Source of the DNA: Cellulomonas aerilata
Lineage (GTDB): Bacteria > Actinomycetota > Actinomycetes > Actinomycetales > Cellulomonadaceae
Assembly: GCF_007991755.1 (NCBI RefSeq)
Contig: NZ_BJYY01000014.1
Span: 146,181-210,180 of the forward strand
Reading direction: 5' to 3'
DNA length: 64,000 bases
Shown: piece after piece, positions 17,017-26,228 of the stretch
Numbering within the stretch: the stretch's first letter is position 1
Layout of the letters: each line of letters starts with the position of its first letter
The notes under the pieces: model-generated
The model's database searches: none
Told to the model about the DNA's origin: nothing
What the model saw: the letters and a program-made list of their open reading frames with translations, nothing else
Translations under genes and position numbers: made by a program

Positions 17017-18648
17017 ATGACAGCCGTCGACATTGGAGTCGGCACCCGTGTCGGCTTGCCGTCGTCCGCAGGAGCGCTGTCCGAGGTGGCCGGGATCGGT
17101 GCGGCGATGGCCCGGCTGGCGGCACAGGTCACGGACGCGCGCCGGTGGCCGGACCTGGATCGCCGCCGGATGCTCGACGAGCTGGATCGCGTGGTCGACG
17201 GGCTCTCGATGGTCCGGGCGACGGTGCTGGTGGCGGAGCGCGACTCAGGAGAGTGGCACGGCGCGGGTGACCGGTCCTTCGAGGCGTGGCGTGCCCGCAC
17301 CAGCCGGGCCGGGCAGCGCGCCGCCGTGGCCCAGGTCCGGCAGGCCGAGCGGCTGGCGGCTGTCCCCTCGGCGGTCGCCGCAGTGACCGAGGGGCGGTTG
17401 AGCGCGGGGCACGCCGCGGTCATCGGTGCCGTCGCTGCCACCGGCACGCCTGTCCAGCGGGACGCGGTGCGGAGCGAGGCCCAGCAGCTGATGGCTCTGG
17501 CCGAGACGCAGGACGCCGGCACGTTCGCCACCACCGTCGCTCGCTGGGCTGCCTCCGTCGACCCTGCCGCGCTCGAGGCCGACCACCAGGCGCAGCGCTC
17601 CGCCCGCTACCTGTCCGTGTCCACCACGCCACGCGGCACGCTGATCAAGGGTCAGCTCGACGACGTCGCCGGGCACCGCCTGACCCTCGCGCTCGAGGCC
17701 CTGTCCCCGCGGCCGGCGGCGGAGGACGACCGTGACCCCGGCCAGCGGCGCGCCGACGCCCTGGACACCATGGCCGGCCGCATCCTCGCCCTGGCCGACA
17801 CCAAGCCCGGCGGTCACGTCCCGCCGCAGATCTCCCTGATCCTCACCGCGGACACGTGGCTCGCCACCCGGGCCGACCGCGACCGCCGCCGCGCGCAGGC
17901 TCGCGCAGGGGCGGGTGCAGCGGTGCGCCGCGGCACCATGGCCGAGCCATCCCTCGCGACCGCCGTGTGCGCCGATGCTGCGGAACGAACGGATGGGCAG
18001 GGGAGCGACGCCGGCACCGCCACGGGCATCGGCACCGGCACCGGGACCGGCACCGGCGGCGCCACGGGCGACGGGGCCGCGGGCTACCTGCCGGCCACAC
18101 TGGAGGACGGGACCGCCGTCGCGGCCAGCGAGCTGGCCGCGGCCATGTGCGACTGCGAGATCACCCGGATCGTCATCGACGCGGACGGCGTCCCCCTCGA
18201 CGTCGGCCGGGCGCAGAGGGTCTTCACCGGTCTGCAACGGCGAGCGGTCATCGCTCGCGACCGCGAGTGCGCCTGGCCCGAGTGCCACGCCCACGCCCGC
18301 TGGTGCGAGGTCCACCACATCGCCTGGTGGGAGAGGGACACCGGTCCGACGAGCGTCGAGAACGGCGTCCTGCTGTGCAGCTTCCACCATCACGAGGTCC
18401 ACCGCCGCGACCTGGCGATCACCCGCGTCCCACCGCAGGCGTCCGCGGGGCCGCCGCGGTCCCTGCTTGCCGGTTCACCGGCCGTGGTCGGGTACGAGTT
18501 CCGCGACGCCGCCGGGCGCGTCGTCGGGCAGGCAGCCGCCGCACGCCCGAGTCCGATCGCCGAGGCGCAGGACATCCCACCGCCGCTGGAGTGGGCGACC
18601 GACCCGATGACCGGCGCGCGGACGCCGACGCTCTTCCTGACGGGATGA
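17017..18648 (+). CDS. DUF222 / HNH endonuclease domain protein (13E12 repeat family)
   Basis: A 543-residue protein with an N-terminal helical DUF222 domain (~1-290), a Gly/Thr-rich linker near residue 340 (TGTGTG), and a C-terminal HNH nuclease domain (~405-470: DRECAWPECHAHARWCEVHHIAWW, split by the usual zinc cysteines, then CSFHHHEVH). This is the family called 13E12 in mycobacteria, multicopy in actinobacteria and of uncertain function, sometimes considered mobile. The ATG at 17017 is chosen because GAGGTGA lies six bases upstream, and GTG 17008 lies inside that SD. A perfect SOS box in the promoter predicts DNA-damage induction. Confidence 0.88.
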   Translation: MTAVDIGVGTRVGLPSSAGALSEVAGIGAAMARLAAQVTDARRWPDLDRRRMLDELDRVVDGLSMVRATVLVAERDSGEWHGAGDRSFEAWRARTSRAGQRAAVAQVRQAERLAAVPSAVAAVTEGRLSAGHAAVIGAVAATGTPVQRDAVRSEAQQLMALAETQDAGTFATTVARWAASVDPAALEADHQAQRSARYLSVSTTPRGTLIKGQLDDVAGHRLTLALEALSPRPAAEDDRDPGQRRADALDTMAGRILALADTKPGGHVPPQISLILTADTWLATRADRDRRRAQARAGAGAAVRRGTMAEPSLATAVCADAAERTDGQGSDAGTATGIGTGTGTGTGGATGDGAAGYLPATLEDGTAVAASELAAAMCDCEITRIVIDADGVPLDVGRAQRVFTGLQRRAVIARDRECAWPECHAHARWCEVHHIAWWERDTGPTSVENGVLLCSFHHHEVHRRDLAITRVPPQASAGPPRSLLAGSPAVVGYEFRDAAGRVVGQAAAARPSPIAEAQDIPPPLEWATDPMTGARTPTLFLTG

Positions 18649-18720
18649 CCGGATGACGGGATGACGGGCTAACCGGCTAACCGGCTGACGCGGCGATCGG
18701 GCTGGACGGGATGACCGGCT
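18643..18720. repeat. short degenerate direct repeats (GGATGACGG / GCTAACCG)
   Basis: After the HNH gene stop, GGATGACC/GGATGACG units and GGCTAACC units repeat several times in a row. No coding role is seen. Confidence 0.5.
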
Positions 18721-18814
18721 GGGGGTCGACGCGGCTACCAACGAACTGCTGGCGACAGTGCTCCGGGGCGCTCGGGCGCTCGGGCGGCCCGGACCCGTGC
18801 GACGAGCGCGGGTG

Positions 18815-19504
18815 TCAGCCCTCGCCGGCACCCTCGCGCACCGTCTTGCCGGACGACTTGCCCGGGGCGCCTCCGGGGACCTGACCCGACGGCTCCTGCG
18901 CGACCTGGGAGGACGGGATGAGCTGGACGCCGGCCGCGGCGAGCTCGGCGCGGGCCGCTTCGCCCTGCTCAGGGGTGACCGGGGCGGTGAGGTCGGTGAG
19001 CACCCGCACGGTGAGGCCCTCGCGGACGGCGTCCAGCGCGGTCGCCTTGACGCAGTGCGACTCCGCGAGCCCGACGACGTCGACGTCGGTGATCTCGTAC
19101 TCGCGCAGGATGGCGGCCAGGGGGCGGTCGTCGCCGTCGACGGCCTCGAAGCCCGAGTACGCCGCGGCGTGCATGCCCTTCTTCACGGTGACCTCGGGGT
19201 ACAGCTCGGAGAGCGCCGGGTGCAGCTCGGCCTCCTCGGTGCCGGCGACGCCGTGCGGCGGCCAGCTGTCGACGAAGTCGGGCTCGTCGGAGAAGTGGTC
19301 ACCGGGGTCGACGTGCCAGTCCTGCGTGGTGACGAGGGTGTCGTAGTGGTCGCGGTGCAGCGACGCGAACGACGCGACGGCGTGCGCGACGTCGTTGCCG
19401 CCGGCCACCGGCAGCGACCCGCCCTCGCAGAAGGTGGGCTGGACGTCGACGATGAGCAGCGCCCGGTGGGTCGGGGTGTCGATCGGGTGGGTGCTGGTGC
19501 TCAT
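18815..19504 (-). CDS. pncA: nicotinamidase/pyrazinamidase (isochorismatase family)
   Basis: Hydrolyses nicotinamide to nicotinate in NAD salvage. The 229 residues include the catalytic triad Asp20 (LLIVDVQPTF), Lys109 (VKKGMHAAAYSGF) and Cys151 (ESHCVKATAL), and the metal ligands Asp62, His64 and His70 (QDWHVDPGDHF). The ~25-residue Gly/Ser/Lys-rich C-terminal tail is an extension beyond the fold. Convergent toward the HNH gene and divergent from metG, which starts 206 bp away. Confidence 0.92.
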   Translation of the reverse strand: MSTSTHPIDTPTHRALLIVDVQPTFCEGGSLPVAGGNDVAHAVASFASLHRDHYDTLVTTQDWHVDPGDHFSDEPDFVDSWPPHGVAGTEEAELHPALSELYPEVTVKKGMHAAAYSGFEAVDGDDRPLAAILREYEITDVDVVGLAESHCVKATALDAVREGLTVRVLTDLTAPVTPEQGEAARAELAAAGVQLIPSSQVAQEPSGQVPGGAPGKSSGKTVREGAGEG

Positions 19505-19698
19505 GGCGTCCTCCGGTGGTGCTCGCGTGCGGGTGACTGCTCGGCGGTCCTCCGCGGCCCACGGGGCGCGGGCAGGACCACCGCCCAGCCTGGCAGCAGG
19601 CGACCGGGGTCGCAGCCCGCCACCTCTCGTCGCGGCCCGGCAGGTGTCGCAGCCCGGCGCCCACCACCCCCCCGCCAGGACGGTCGGCGGGGCGGACC

Positions 19699-19710
19699 TA
19701 CGATGTGCGC
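19699..19710 (+). promoter_or_regulatory. -10 box of leaderless metG promoter
   Basis: TACGAT (19699-19704) is followed by six bases and the ATG at 19711, with no SD. Confidence 0.65.
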
Positions 19711-21339
19711 ATGCCGGAGCCGACCGCGTTCTACCTGACCACGCCGATCTACTACGTGAACGACGCCCCCCACATCGGGCACGCGTACACGACGGTCGCG
19801 GCGGACATGGTCACGCGCTGGCACCGGCAGCGGCAGGAGCCGGTCTGGTTCCTCACCGGCACCGACGAGCACGGTCAGAAGGTGCTGCGCACCGCCGAGG
19901 CGAACGGCGTCTCGCCGCAGGACTGGGCCGACCGCCTCGTGACCGAGTCGTGGCAGCCGGTGCTCGGCCTCCTCGACGTGGCGAACGACGACTTCATCCG
20001 CACCACGCAGGAGCGTCACACGACTCGCGTCCAGGCGTTCATCCAGGACCTGTACGACAAGGGCGAGATCTTCGCCGGCTCCTACGAGGGCCCGTACTGC
20101 GTCGGCTGCGAGGAGTACAAGCTGCCCGGCGACCTCGTCGCCGGGACGGGGGAGTTCGAGGGGCAGCAGGTCTGCGCGATCCACGGCCGGCCTGTGGAGA
20201 TGCTGTCGGAGCAGAACTACTTCTTCCGGATGAGCGCGTACACCCAGCGCCTGCTGGACTTCTACGAGGCCAACCCGACGTTCGTGCAGCCGGCCAGCGC
20301 CCGCAACGAGGTCATGGCCTTCGTCCGGCAGGGCCTGCAGGACCTGTCCATCTCGCGCAGCACGTTCGACTGGGGCGTGCCGATCCCGTGGGACACCTCG
20401 CACGTGCTCTACGTGTGGTTCGACGCGCTGCTCAACTACGCCACCGCGATCGGGTACGGCGCGCAGGACCCCGGGGAGAAGGCCAGGTTCGAGCGGACCT
20501 GGCCGGCCGACGTGCACCTCGTCGGCAAGGACATCCTGCGGTTCCACGCGGTGATCTGGCCGGCCATGCTCATGGCGGCGGGCCTGGAGCTGCCCAAGCA
20601 GGTGTTCGCGCACGGCTGGCTGCTGGTCGGCGGCGAGAAGATGAGCAAGTCCAAGCTGACCGGCATCGCCCCGAGCCAGATCGTCGACCACTTCGGCTCC
20701 GACGCGTTCCGCTACTACTTCCTGCGCGCGATCCCGTTCGGCCAGGACGGCTCGTTCTCCTGGGAGGACCTCGCCGCCCGGTACAACGCCGAGCTCGCCA
20801 ACGGCTTCGGCAACCTCGCCTCGCGCGTGGCGGCGATGATCGGCAAGTACTTCGGCGGTGCGCTGCCGCAGGCCGGCCCGCCCGGACCGGCCGAGCAGGC
20901 GCTGGAGGCCGTGGCCGTCCGCGCGGTGGCGGAGGCCGAGGCCGCGATCGACCGGCTCGCTCTGCACGAGGCGATCGGCGCGGTCTGGACGCTGGTCGAG
21001 GCGACCAACGGGTACCTCACCGAGCAGGCGCCGTGGCAGGTCGCTAAGGACGCCGCCGAGTCCGACGGCGATGGTCACCTCCAGGGCGGGCGGCTCGCGA
21101 CCATCCTCGTCACCGCCGCCGAGGCGCTGCGCGCGCTGGCGATCCTGCTGCACCCCGTCACGCCGCAGGCCGCCGCGTCGCTGTGGCAGCAGCTCGGCGC
21201 GGACGCACCGCTGGGGCCGCTGGAGTCGCAGCCGGTCGCGAGCGCGGCCGACCTCGCGGGCCTGCCGCCCGGCACCCGGGTGACCAAGGGCGCGTCCCTG
21301 TTCCCGCGCCTGGAGGACCCGGCGGACGCCCCCGCGTGA
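19711..21339 (+). CDS. metG: methionyl-tRNA synthetase
   Basis: Class I synthetase that charges tRNA-Met, essential for initiation and elongation. The 542 residues show the HIGH motif as HIGH at 21-24 (NDAPHIGHAY), a single zinc knuckle (CVGC at 130-133 and CAIH further on), KMSKS at 310-314, and the helical anticodon-binding domain. The C-terminal dimerisation/EMAP domain of longer MetRS enzymes is absent, as is common in actinobacteria. The first gene of the metG-tatD-rpf-rsmA-ispE cluster. Start chosen from the leaderless promoter. Confidence 0.97.
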   Translation: MPEPTAFYLTTPIYYVNDAPHIGHAYTTVAADMVTRWHRQRQEPVWFLTGTDEHGQKVLRTAEANGVSPQDWADRLVTESWQPVLGLLDVANDDFIRTTQERHTTRVQAFIQDLYDKGEIFAGSYEGPYCVGCEEYKLPGDLVAGTGEFEGQQVCAIHGRPVEMLSEQNYFFRMSAYTQRLLDFYEANPTFVQPASARNEVMAFVRQGLQDLSISRSTFDWGVPIPWDTSHVLYVWFDALLNYATAIGYGAQDPGEKARFERTWPADVHLVGKDILRFHAVIWPAMLMAAGLELPKQVFAHGWLLVGGEKMSKSKLTGIAPSQIVDHFGSDAFRYYFLRAIPFGQDGSFSWEDLAARYNAELANGFGNLASRVAAMIGKYFGGALPQAGPPGPAEQALEAVAVRAVAEAEAAIDRLALHEAIGAVWTLVEATNGYLTEQAPWQVAKDAAESDGDGHLQGGRLATILVTAAEALRALAILLHPVTPQAAASLWQQLGADAPLGPLESQPVASAADLAGLPPGTRVTKGASLFPRLEDPADAPA

Positions 21340-21349
21340 GCGGCGCCCC

Positions 21350-22261
21350 GTGAGCCGCCGGACCCGCGACCGCAGCTGGCCCGCCGACCCCGACCCGCTG
21401 CCGGTCCCGGTCGTCGACAACCACACCCACCTCGACACCGAGGCCGAGCTGCCCGACGGCGAGGCGCCGCCGTCGGTCGCCGAGCAGATCGCCCGGGCGG
21501 CCGCCGTCGGCGTCCCGCGCATGGTGCAGATCGGGTGCGACCTGGACGCGGCCCGGTGGACCGACCGGGTCGTGCGCGACCACCCCGCGCTGCTCGGCGG
21601 GGTCGCGATCCATCCCAACGAGGCGACCCTGTTCGCCGGCGCGACGGACCCGGGGCCGGACGGGCTCGTCCCGCGCCCCCGGCCCGAGCACGAGCGCGGC
21701 CTGGACGCGGCGGTGACCGAGATCGCCGACCTCGCCCGCGGCAACGACCGCATCCGGGTGATCGGGGAGACGGGACTGGACCACTTCCGCTCGGGACCGG
21801 ACGGCCGCGCGGCCCAGGTCGAGTCGTTCCGGGCGCACGTCGCGCTCGCCAAGGAGCTCGGCCTCGCGCTGCAGATCCACGACCGCGACGCGCACGCCGA
21901 GGTGCTCGAGGTGCTCGCCCGCGACGGCGCGCCCGAGCGCACGGTGTTCCACTGCTTCTCCGGCGACGCCGAGATGGCACGGTTCTGCGCCGGGCAGGGC
22001 TGGTACCTGTCCTTCGCAGGCACGGTGACCTTCGCCGGGGCGGGCGGGCTGCGCGAGGCCCTCGCGCAGGTGCCGCTCGGCCAGGTGCTCGTCGAGACGG
22101 ATGCGCCGTACCTCACCCCGCACCCGTACCGCGGCCGGCCGAACGCGCCCTACCTCGTCCCGCTCACGATGCGGACGATCGCCGACGTGCTCGACGTCGA
22201 CCTCGCGACGGCGTGCGACGCGGTGGCGGCGACCTCCGAGGCGGTCTACGGCCCCTGGTGA
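21350..22261 (+). CDS. tatD: TatD-family metal-dependent hydrolase (DNase)
   Basis: TIM-barrel hydrolase related to the TatD 3'-5' DNase. The 303 residues have the metal-binding VVDNHTHLD (His25, His27), GETGLDHFR, LQIHDRDAH, FHCFSGD and the final Asp in VLVETDAPYLTPHPYRG. It begins ten bases after metG and is probably co-transcribed with it. The same order (metG-tatD-rpfB-rsmA) is found in mycobacteria and other actinobacteria. Confidence 0.93.
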   Translation: MSRRTRDRSWPADPDPLPVPVVDNHTHLDTEAELPDGEAPPSVAEQIARAAAVGVPRMVQIGCDLDAARWTDRVVRDHPALLGGVAIHPNEATLFAGATDPGPDGLVPRPRPEHERGLDAAVTEIADLARGNDRIRVIGETGLDHFRSGPDGRAAQVESFRAHVALAKELGLALQIHDRDAHAEVLEVLARDGAPERTVFHCFSGDAEMARFCAGQGWYLSFAGTVTFAGAGGLREALAQVPLGQVLVETDAPYLTPHPYRGRPNAPYLVPLTMRTIADVLDVDLATACDAVAATSEAVYGPW

Positions 22262-22317
22262 CCGGCGGCTGGCGAGCCGCCCTGGCGGCCAGGTGGGGAC
22301 GCCGCTACCCGGTCCGG

Positions 22318-22337
22318 TCACGGATCGGTTACGGTCG
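22318..22337 (+). promoter_or_regulatory. promoter element shared by the two rpf-type genes (copy 1)
   Basis: TCACGGATCGGTTACGGTCG differs in only two bases from the element in front of the second rpf gene. It contains the -10 box TACGGT (22330-22335). The start used for the gene (22444) then has an untranslated leader of about 100 nt. Confidence 0.65.
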
Positions 22338-22443
22338 ACCGCCGGTGGCGACGAGCGAGGTCGCTCGGCGCCCGCGCAGACCGCAGTCCTGGGTCCGGCC
22401 CGCCACCGTGCGCCCGGCCCGACCCGCACCGAGGAGGACGCCC

Positions 22444-23730
22444 GTGCCCGACCCCACGACGGCGGAGCCGGTGCGCGTGCCGCGGCCGTCCGGACGGGCG
22501 AGGTCCCGGGTCGCCCGGGTGGCCGCGCAGGGGCTCGTGCTGGCGCTGGTCACGGGTGCGACCAGCGCGTTCGCCCTCCTGCACAAGGACGTCACGGTCG
22601 ACGTCGACGGCACCACCACGCAGATCAGCGCGTTCGGCCGCACCGTCGGGGACGTGCTGGCCGACGCCGGCATCGACGCCGGGGCGCGGGACCTCGTCGC
22701 ACCGGCCCTGGACGCGCCGGTCCGCGACGGCGGCGAGGTCGTCGTCCGGCACGGACGCGAGATGACCGTCGAGGTCGACGGCGAGACCCGCACCGTGTGG
22801 ACGACCGCCCTGACGGTGGGCGAGGCGATCGGCGACCTCGGGGTGCGGGGCGACGGCGCGCGCACGTCCGCCTCACGGTCCGCGCTGCTCGGTCGCGGCG
22901 AGGTGCTGCGGGTGTCGACCGAGAAGACGATCCACCTGGCCGTGGACGGTCAGGTCGTCGACGGGGCGACCAGCGCCCCGACCGTGCGCGAGGCCCTGCA
23001 GGACCTGGGGCTCGTGCTCCGCGAGGGCGACCAGGTGTCCGTCCCGCTGGACGCGACCGCCGTCGACGGGCTCGTGGTGCTCGTCACCCGCGCGGCGACC
23101 ACCACGACGACCGCGGTGGAGGCGCTGCCGTTCACCGAGACCGTCGTCGAGGACCCGACGCTGCCCCAGGGTGAGCGCGAGGTCGACACCGAGGGTCAGG
23201 AGGGTCGGCGCCAGCTCACGTACAGCGCCGCGACCGTCGGTGGCGCCGAGGTCGGCCGATCCGTCGTCGCCGACGTGGTGCTCGCCGAGCCGGTCACCCA
23301 GGTCGTCCGCGTCGGGACGAAGCCGCCGGAGCTCGAGCCCGAGCCGGCCGAGCCCGGGACGGACGGGCCCGCGTCCGACGGAGCCGCGTCCGAGGCGCCG
23401 CCGTCGACCCCGCCGGTGGAGGTGAGCCCCGGCAGCGCGCAGGCGATCGCCCGCGAGATGCTCGCCGCCCGTGGCTGGGGCGAGGACCAGTTCTCCTGCC
23501 TCGTGCAGCTGTGGAACCGGGAGAGCCGCTGGCGCGTCGACGCCGACAACCCGACGAGCAGCGCCTACGGCATCCCGCAGGCGCTCCCGGGCAGCAAGAT
23601 GGCGAGCGCGGGCGACGACTGGCGGACCAACCCCGCGACCCAGATCACGTGGGGCCTGGGCTACGTCGAGAGCCGCTACGGCACCCCGTGCGGGGCGTGG
23701 AGCTCCTTCCGCGCCAAGGGCTGGTACTGA
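22444..23730 (+). CDS. RpfB-like cell-wall protein with DUF348, G5 and lytic-transglycosylase-type C-terminus
   Basis: Secreted or membrane-anchored wall-active protein of 428 residues. It has a cytoplasmic start, a membrane helix (~28-46), three DUF348 ubiquitin-like repeats (~50-220, each beginning like VTVDVDGTTTQ), a G5 domain (~225-295), a Pro/Glu/Ser linker, and a C-terminal lysozyme-fold domain (CLVQLWNRESRW, Glu360 the likely acid; SAYGIPQALPGSKM). The end domain is of the SLT/aggregation-promoting-factor type rather than the canonical Rpf domain of the next gene. The GTG start has GAGGAGG six bases upstream. It looks like a diverged duplicate of the downstream rpfB. Confidence 0.9.
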   Translation: MPDPTTAEPVRVPRPSGRARSRVARVAAQGLVLALVTGATSAFALLHKDVTVDVDGTTTQISAFGRTVGDVLADAGIDAGARDLVAPALDAPVRDGGEVVVRHGREMTVEVDGETRTVWTTALTVGEAIGDLGVRGDGARTSASRSALLGRGEVLRVSTEKTIHLAVDGQVVDGATSAPTVREALQDLGLVLREGDQVSVPLDATAVDGLVVLVTRAATTTTTAVEALPFTETVVEDPTLPQGEREVDTEGQEGRRQLTYSAATVGGAEVGRSVVADVVLAEPVTQVVRVGTKPPELEPEPAEPGTDGPASDGAASEAPPSTPPVEVSPGSAQAIAREMLAARGWGEDQFSCLVQLWNRESRWRVDADNPTSSAYGIPQALPGSKMASAGDDWRTNPATQITWGLGYVESRYGTPCGAWSSFRAKGWY

Positions 23731-23763
23731 CCGACCCGGGCCGACGGGCCCGCCGCCTGATCG

Positions 23764-23779
23764 TGTGAGACGCCTCACG
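23764..23779 (+). promoter_or_regulatory. CRP/GlxR-type binding site upstream of rpfB
   Basis: TGTGA-GACGCC-TCACG matches the CRP-family consensus TGTGA-N6-TCACA at nine of ten positions. Its centre is about 48 bp ahead of the transcription start inferred from TACGGT at 23809. CRP-family control of rpf genes is known in Mycobacterium (rpfA) and Corynebacterium (rpf2). Confidence 0.65.
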
Positions 23780-23796
23780 GGCCCTTGGCCCGTAGG

Positions 23797-23816
23797 TCAC
23801 AGATCAGTTACGGTCG
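23797..23816 (+). promoter_or_regulatory. promoter element shared by the two rpf-type genes (copy 2)
   Basis: TCACAGATCAGTTACGGTCG holds the -10 TACGGT (23809-23814) and matches copy 1 at 18 of 20 bases. A short hairpin ACGGGCC-CTT-GGCCCGT (23777-23793) lies just before it and overlaps the end of the CRP-type site. Confidence 0.65.
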
Positions 23817-24033
23817 CGTGTCGCTACAGCGCGCCCCGGACGAGCCCCCTCGCTCCGCAGGGCCGGGTCGCGGCCGGCCGGTGGTGCCGACACCGCAGGC
23901 CGTGACGGCCGGATCGGGGATCCGGGAAGCAGACGTGGCGCCCCCGCGGCGCACGCCCGACCACGGTCGGGGATCTGCGGCGCCGTGCGGCGTGCCCACC
24001 CCCGTGCCCGGGCAGACCGACGTCTGGAACCCA

Positions 24034-25272
24034 GTGGCTCGCTTCGCCCGCCTCACCGCCCCCCTGTCCGCCCGCCTGCGCCGCGGCGCCCCCGAGGTCA
24101 CGCGCCTCCATGAGCACCGTGGCCGCCTCGTGGCCGCCACCGCGACCCTCGCCGTGCTGGCCGGTGGCACCACCGCCTACGCCGTGGCCCACAAGACCGT
24201 GACCCTCGACGTCGACGGCGACGTCACCCGGGTCTCCACCTTCGCCGGGTCCGTCGACGGCGTCCTGGCCGAGGCCGGGGTGGACCTGGGCGGCCGCGAC
24301 ACCGTCGCACCCGCCGAGCCGACCGCGCTGGCCGACGGCGCCGAGATCGTCGTGCGCCACGCGCGCCAGGTCACGGTCACCGTCGACGGTGCCGAGACGG
24401 CCGTGTGGACCACCGCGCTGACCGCCGACGAGGCGCTCGGCACGCTCGCCACCCGTGGCGGCGACGTCCGGCTCGTGGCGTCCCGTTCCGCGTCCGGGGG
24501 CCGCGCCGAGATCCCGCTGGACCTGGACGGGCCGGTCGACGTCGTCGTGGACGGCGTGACGCACACCGTGGCCGAGCCCGCCGGCGGCGTCGCCGGGGTC
24601 CTCGACGGCCTGGGCGTGACCCTCACCGACCTGGACCGGGTGTCCGTGCGGCACTCCGAGACCGGGGCGGTGACCGTGGTGGTCAACCGCGTCGTCGTGC
24701 AGGACGTCGCCGAGGTGCACCCCATCGCGTTCGAGGCCGTCGAGCAGGAGGACGGCGACCGCTTCGTCGGCACCCGTGAGGTCGTCACCGCGGGGGTCGA
24801 GGGTCAGCGCACGATCGTCAACCGCGTCACGACCGTCGACGGCGCCGAGACCGCGCGCGAGCTGCTGTCCGACGCCGTCACGACCGAGCCGGTCACCGAG
24901 GTCACCGCCGTCGGCACCAAGAAGCGTCCGGTCGCGCCGCGCCCGGCGCCCGTCGCTGCGGCGGCCGCACCGGCGTCCCCGTCGGCCGAGGGCGGCGAGG
25001 CTGCTGCGGAGGCGCCGGCACCCAGTGGCGGCGGCGGGCTGAACTGGGCCGCGCTGGCGGCCTGCGAGTCCGGTGGTCGCGCGAACGCGGTGTCCGCCAC
25101 GGGCAAGTACCACGGGCTGTACCAGTTCTCCGTGAGCACGTGGGCCGCCGTCGGCGGGTCCGGGCTGCCGTCGCAGGCGTCCGCCGAGGAGCAGACCATG
25201 CGCGCGCAGATGCTGTTCGACCGCTCCGGTGCCGGCCAGTGGCCGCACTGCGGGCCGCGCCTGTTCCGCTGA
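24034..25272 (+). CDS. rpfB: resuscitation-promoting factor, RpfB type
   Basis: Peptidoglycan-cleaving growth factor that helps dormant actinobacterial cells resume growth. With the start used here it has 412 residues: a membrane helix (~30-50), three DUF348 repeats, a G5 domain (~240-310), an Ala/Pro linker and the Rpf domain (~335-412; [12 protein letters not shown] with catalytic Glu345, then [14 protein letters not shown]). It sits directly before rsmA and ispE, as in Mycobacterium. The start is uncertain. In-frame GTGs at 23935, 23992 and 24004 exist and none has a good SD. A structured leader of ~200 nt separates promoter and start. Confidence 0.9.
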   Translation: MARFARLTAPLSARLRRGAPEVTRLHEHRGRLVAATATLAVLAGGTTAYAVAHKTVTLDVDGDVTRVSTFAGSVDGVLAEAGVDLGGRDTVAPAEPTALADGAEIVVRHARQVTVTVDGAETAVWTTALTADEALGTLATRGGDVRLVASRSASGGRAEIPLDLDGPVDVVVDGVTHTVAEPAGGVAGVLDGLGVTLTDLDRVSVRHSETGAVTVVVNRVVVQDVAEVHPIAFEAVEQEDGDRFVGTREVVTAGVEGQRTIVNRVTTVDGAETARELLSDAVTTEPVTEVTAVGTKKRPVAPRPAPVAAAAAPASPSAEGGEAAAEAPAPSGGGGLNWAALAACESGGRANAVSATGKYHGLYQFSVSTWAAVGGSGLPSQASAEEQTMRAQMLFDRSGAGQWPHCGPRLFR

Positions 25273-25280
25273 CCGACCGC

Positions 25281-25315
25281 AGGGGGCGTCGACGGTCCAC
25301 CGTCGGCGCCCCCTT
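25281..25315 (+). terminator. terminator hairpin after rpfB
   Basis: AGGGGGCG-t-CGACGG pairs with CCGTCG-g-CGCCCCCT around a TCCA loop and ends in TT. The last T is also the first base of the rsmA -10 box TAGGCT, so terminator and next promoter abut. Confidence 0.75.
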
Positions 25316-25327
25316 AGGCTCGCCCCC
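25315..25327 (+). promoter_or_regulatory. -10 box of leaderless rsmA promoter
   Basis: TAGGCT (25315-25320) lies seven bases before the ATG at 25328, without an SD. Confidence 0.65.
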
Positions 25328-26206
25328 ATGACCGAGACCTCAGGAGCCCTGCTGGGCCCGGCCGAGATCCGGGACCTGGCGGGTCGCCTGGGCATCCGGC
25401 CGACCAAGACGCTCGGGCAGAACTTCGTCATCGACGGCGGCACCGTCCGAAAGATCGTGCGGCAGGCGGGGGTCACCGCCGGCGAGCGCGTGGTCGAGGT
25501 CGGTCCCGGCCTGGGCTCCCTGACCCTCGGTCTGCTCGACGCCGGCGCCTCGGTCGTCGCGGTCGAGATCGACCCGGTGCTGGCCCGCCTGCTGCCCGAG
25601 ACCGTGGCGGCGCACCTGCCGGACGTCTACCCCGACGGCGGGGACCCCCGGCTGACCGTCGTCGGCGCGGACGCCCTGGACGTGACCGAGCTGCCCGGGC
25701 CCCCGCCGACCGCGCTGGTCGCGAACCTGCCGTACAACGTGTCCGTCCCGGTGCTGCTCACCTTCCTGCAGCGGTTCGACAGCATCCAGCGCGTGCTGGT
25801 GATGGTGCAGGCGGAGGTCGCCGACCGGCTCGCCGCGCCGCCGGGCAGTCGCACCTACGGGGTGCCGTCGGCCAAGGTCGCCTGGTACGCCTCCGCCCGC
25901 CGGACGTCCACGATCGCGCGCACCGTGTTCTGGCCGGTCCCGAACGTGGACTCCGCCCTGGTGGCGCTCGAGCGGCGCGACCCGCCGTCCACGACGGCGT
26001 CACGGCAGGACGTCTTCGCGGTCGTCGACGCGGCCTTCGCCCAGCGCCGCAAGATGCTCCGCTCCGCGCTCGCCGGGCTGGCCGGCTCGCCCGAGGCGGC
26101 GACCCGTGCCCTGCTCGCCGCGGGTGTCGACCCGCAGGCCCGCGGGGAGCGGCTGGACGTCGCGGACTTCGCCCGGGTCGCGCAGGCCCTGGCCGTCCCG
26201 TCGTGA
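25328..26206 (+). CDS. rsmA: 16S rRNA (adenine1518/1519-N6)-dimethyltransferase (KsgA)
   Basis: SAM-dependent enzyme that dimethylates two adjacent adenines near the 3' end of 16S rRNA during 30S maturation; its loss gives kasugamycin resistance. The 292 residues have [16 protein letters not shown] at the N-terminus, SAM motif [13 protein letters not shown], the catalytic NLPYNVSVP, and the C-terminal helical domain with [13 protein letters not shown]. The ATG is supported by a leaderless -10 box. An earlier in-frame GTG would read through the terminator. ispE follows after 22 bp. Confidence 0.96.
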   Translation: MTETSGALLGPAEIRDLAGRLGIRPTKTLGQNFVIDGGTVRKIVRQAGVTAGERVVEVGPGLGSLTLGLLDAGASVVAVEIDPVLARLLPETVAAHLPDVYPDGGDPRLTVVGADALDVTELPGPPPTALVANLPYNVSVPVLLTFLQRFDSIQRVLVMVQAEVADRLAAPPGSRTYGVPSAKVAWYASARRTSTIARTVFWPVPNVDSALVALERRDPPSTTASRQDVFAVVDAAFAQRRKMLRSALAGLAGSPEAATRALLAAGVDPQARGERLDVADFARVAQALAVPS

Positions 26207-26228
26207 GCGACCTGGCATTGTGGGGGCC

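Noticed and set aside
23820..24033. Possible c-di-AMP (ydaO) riboswitch in the rpfB leader
   Set aside because: Some actinobacterial rpf genes have one and this leader is long and structured, but the conserved ydaO blocks could not be found by eye. A covariance search (RF00379) would settle it.
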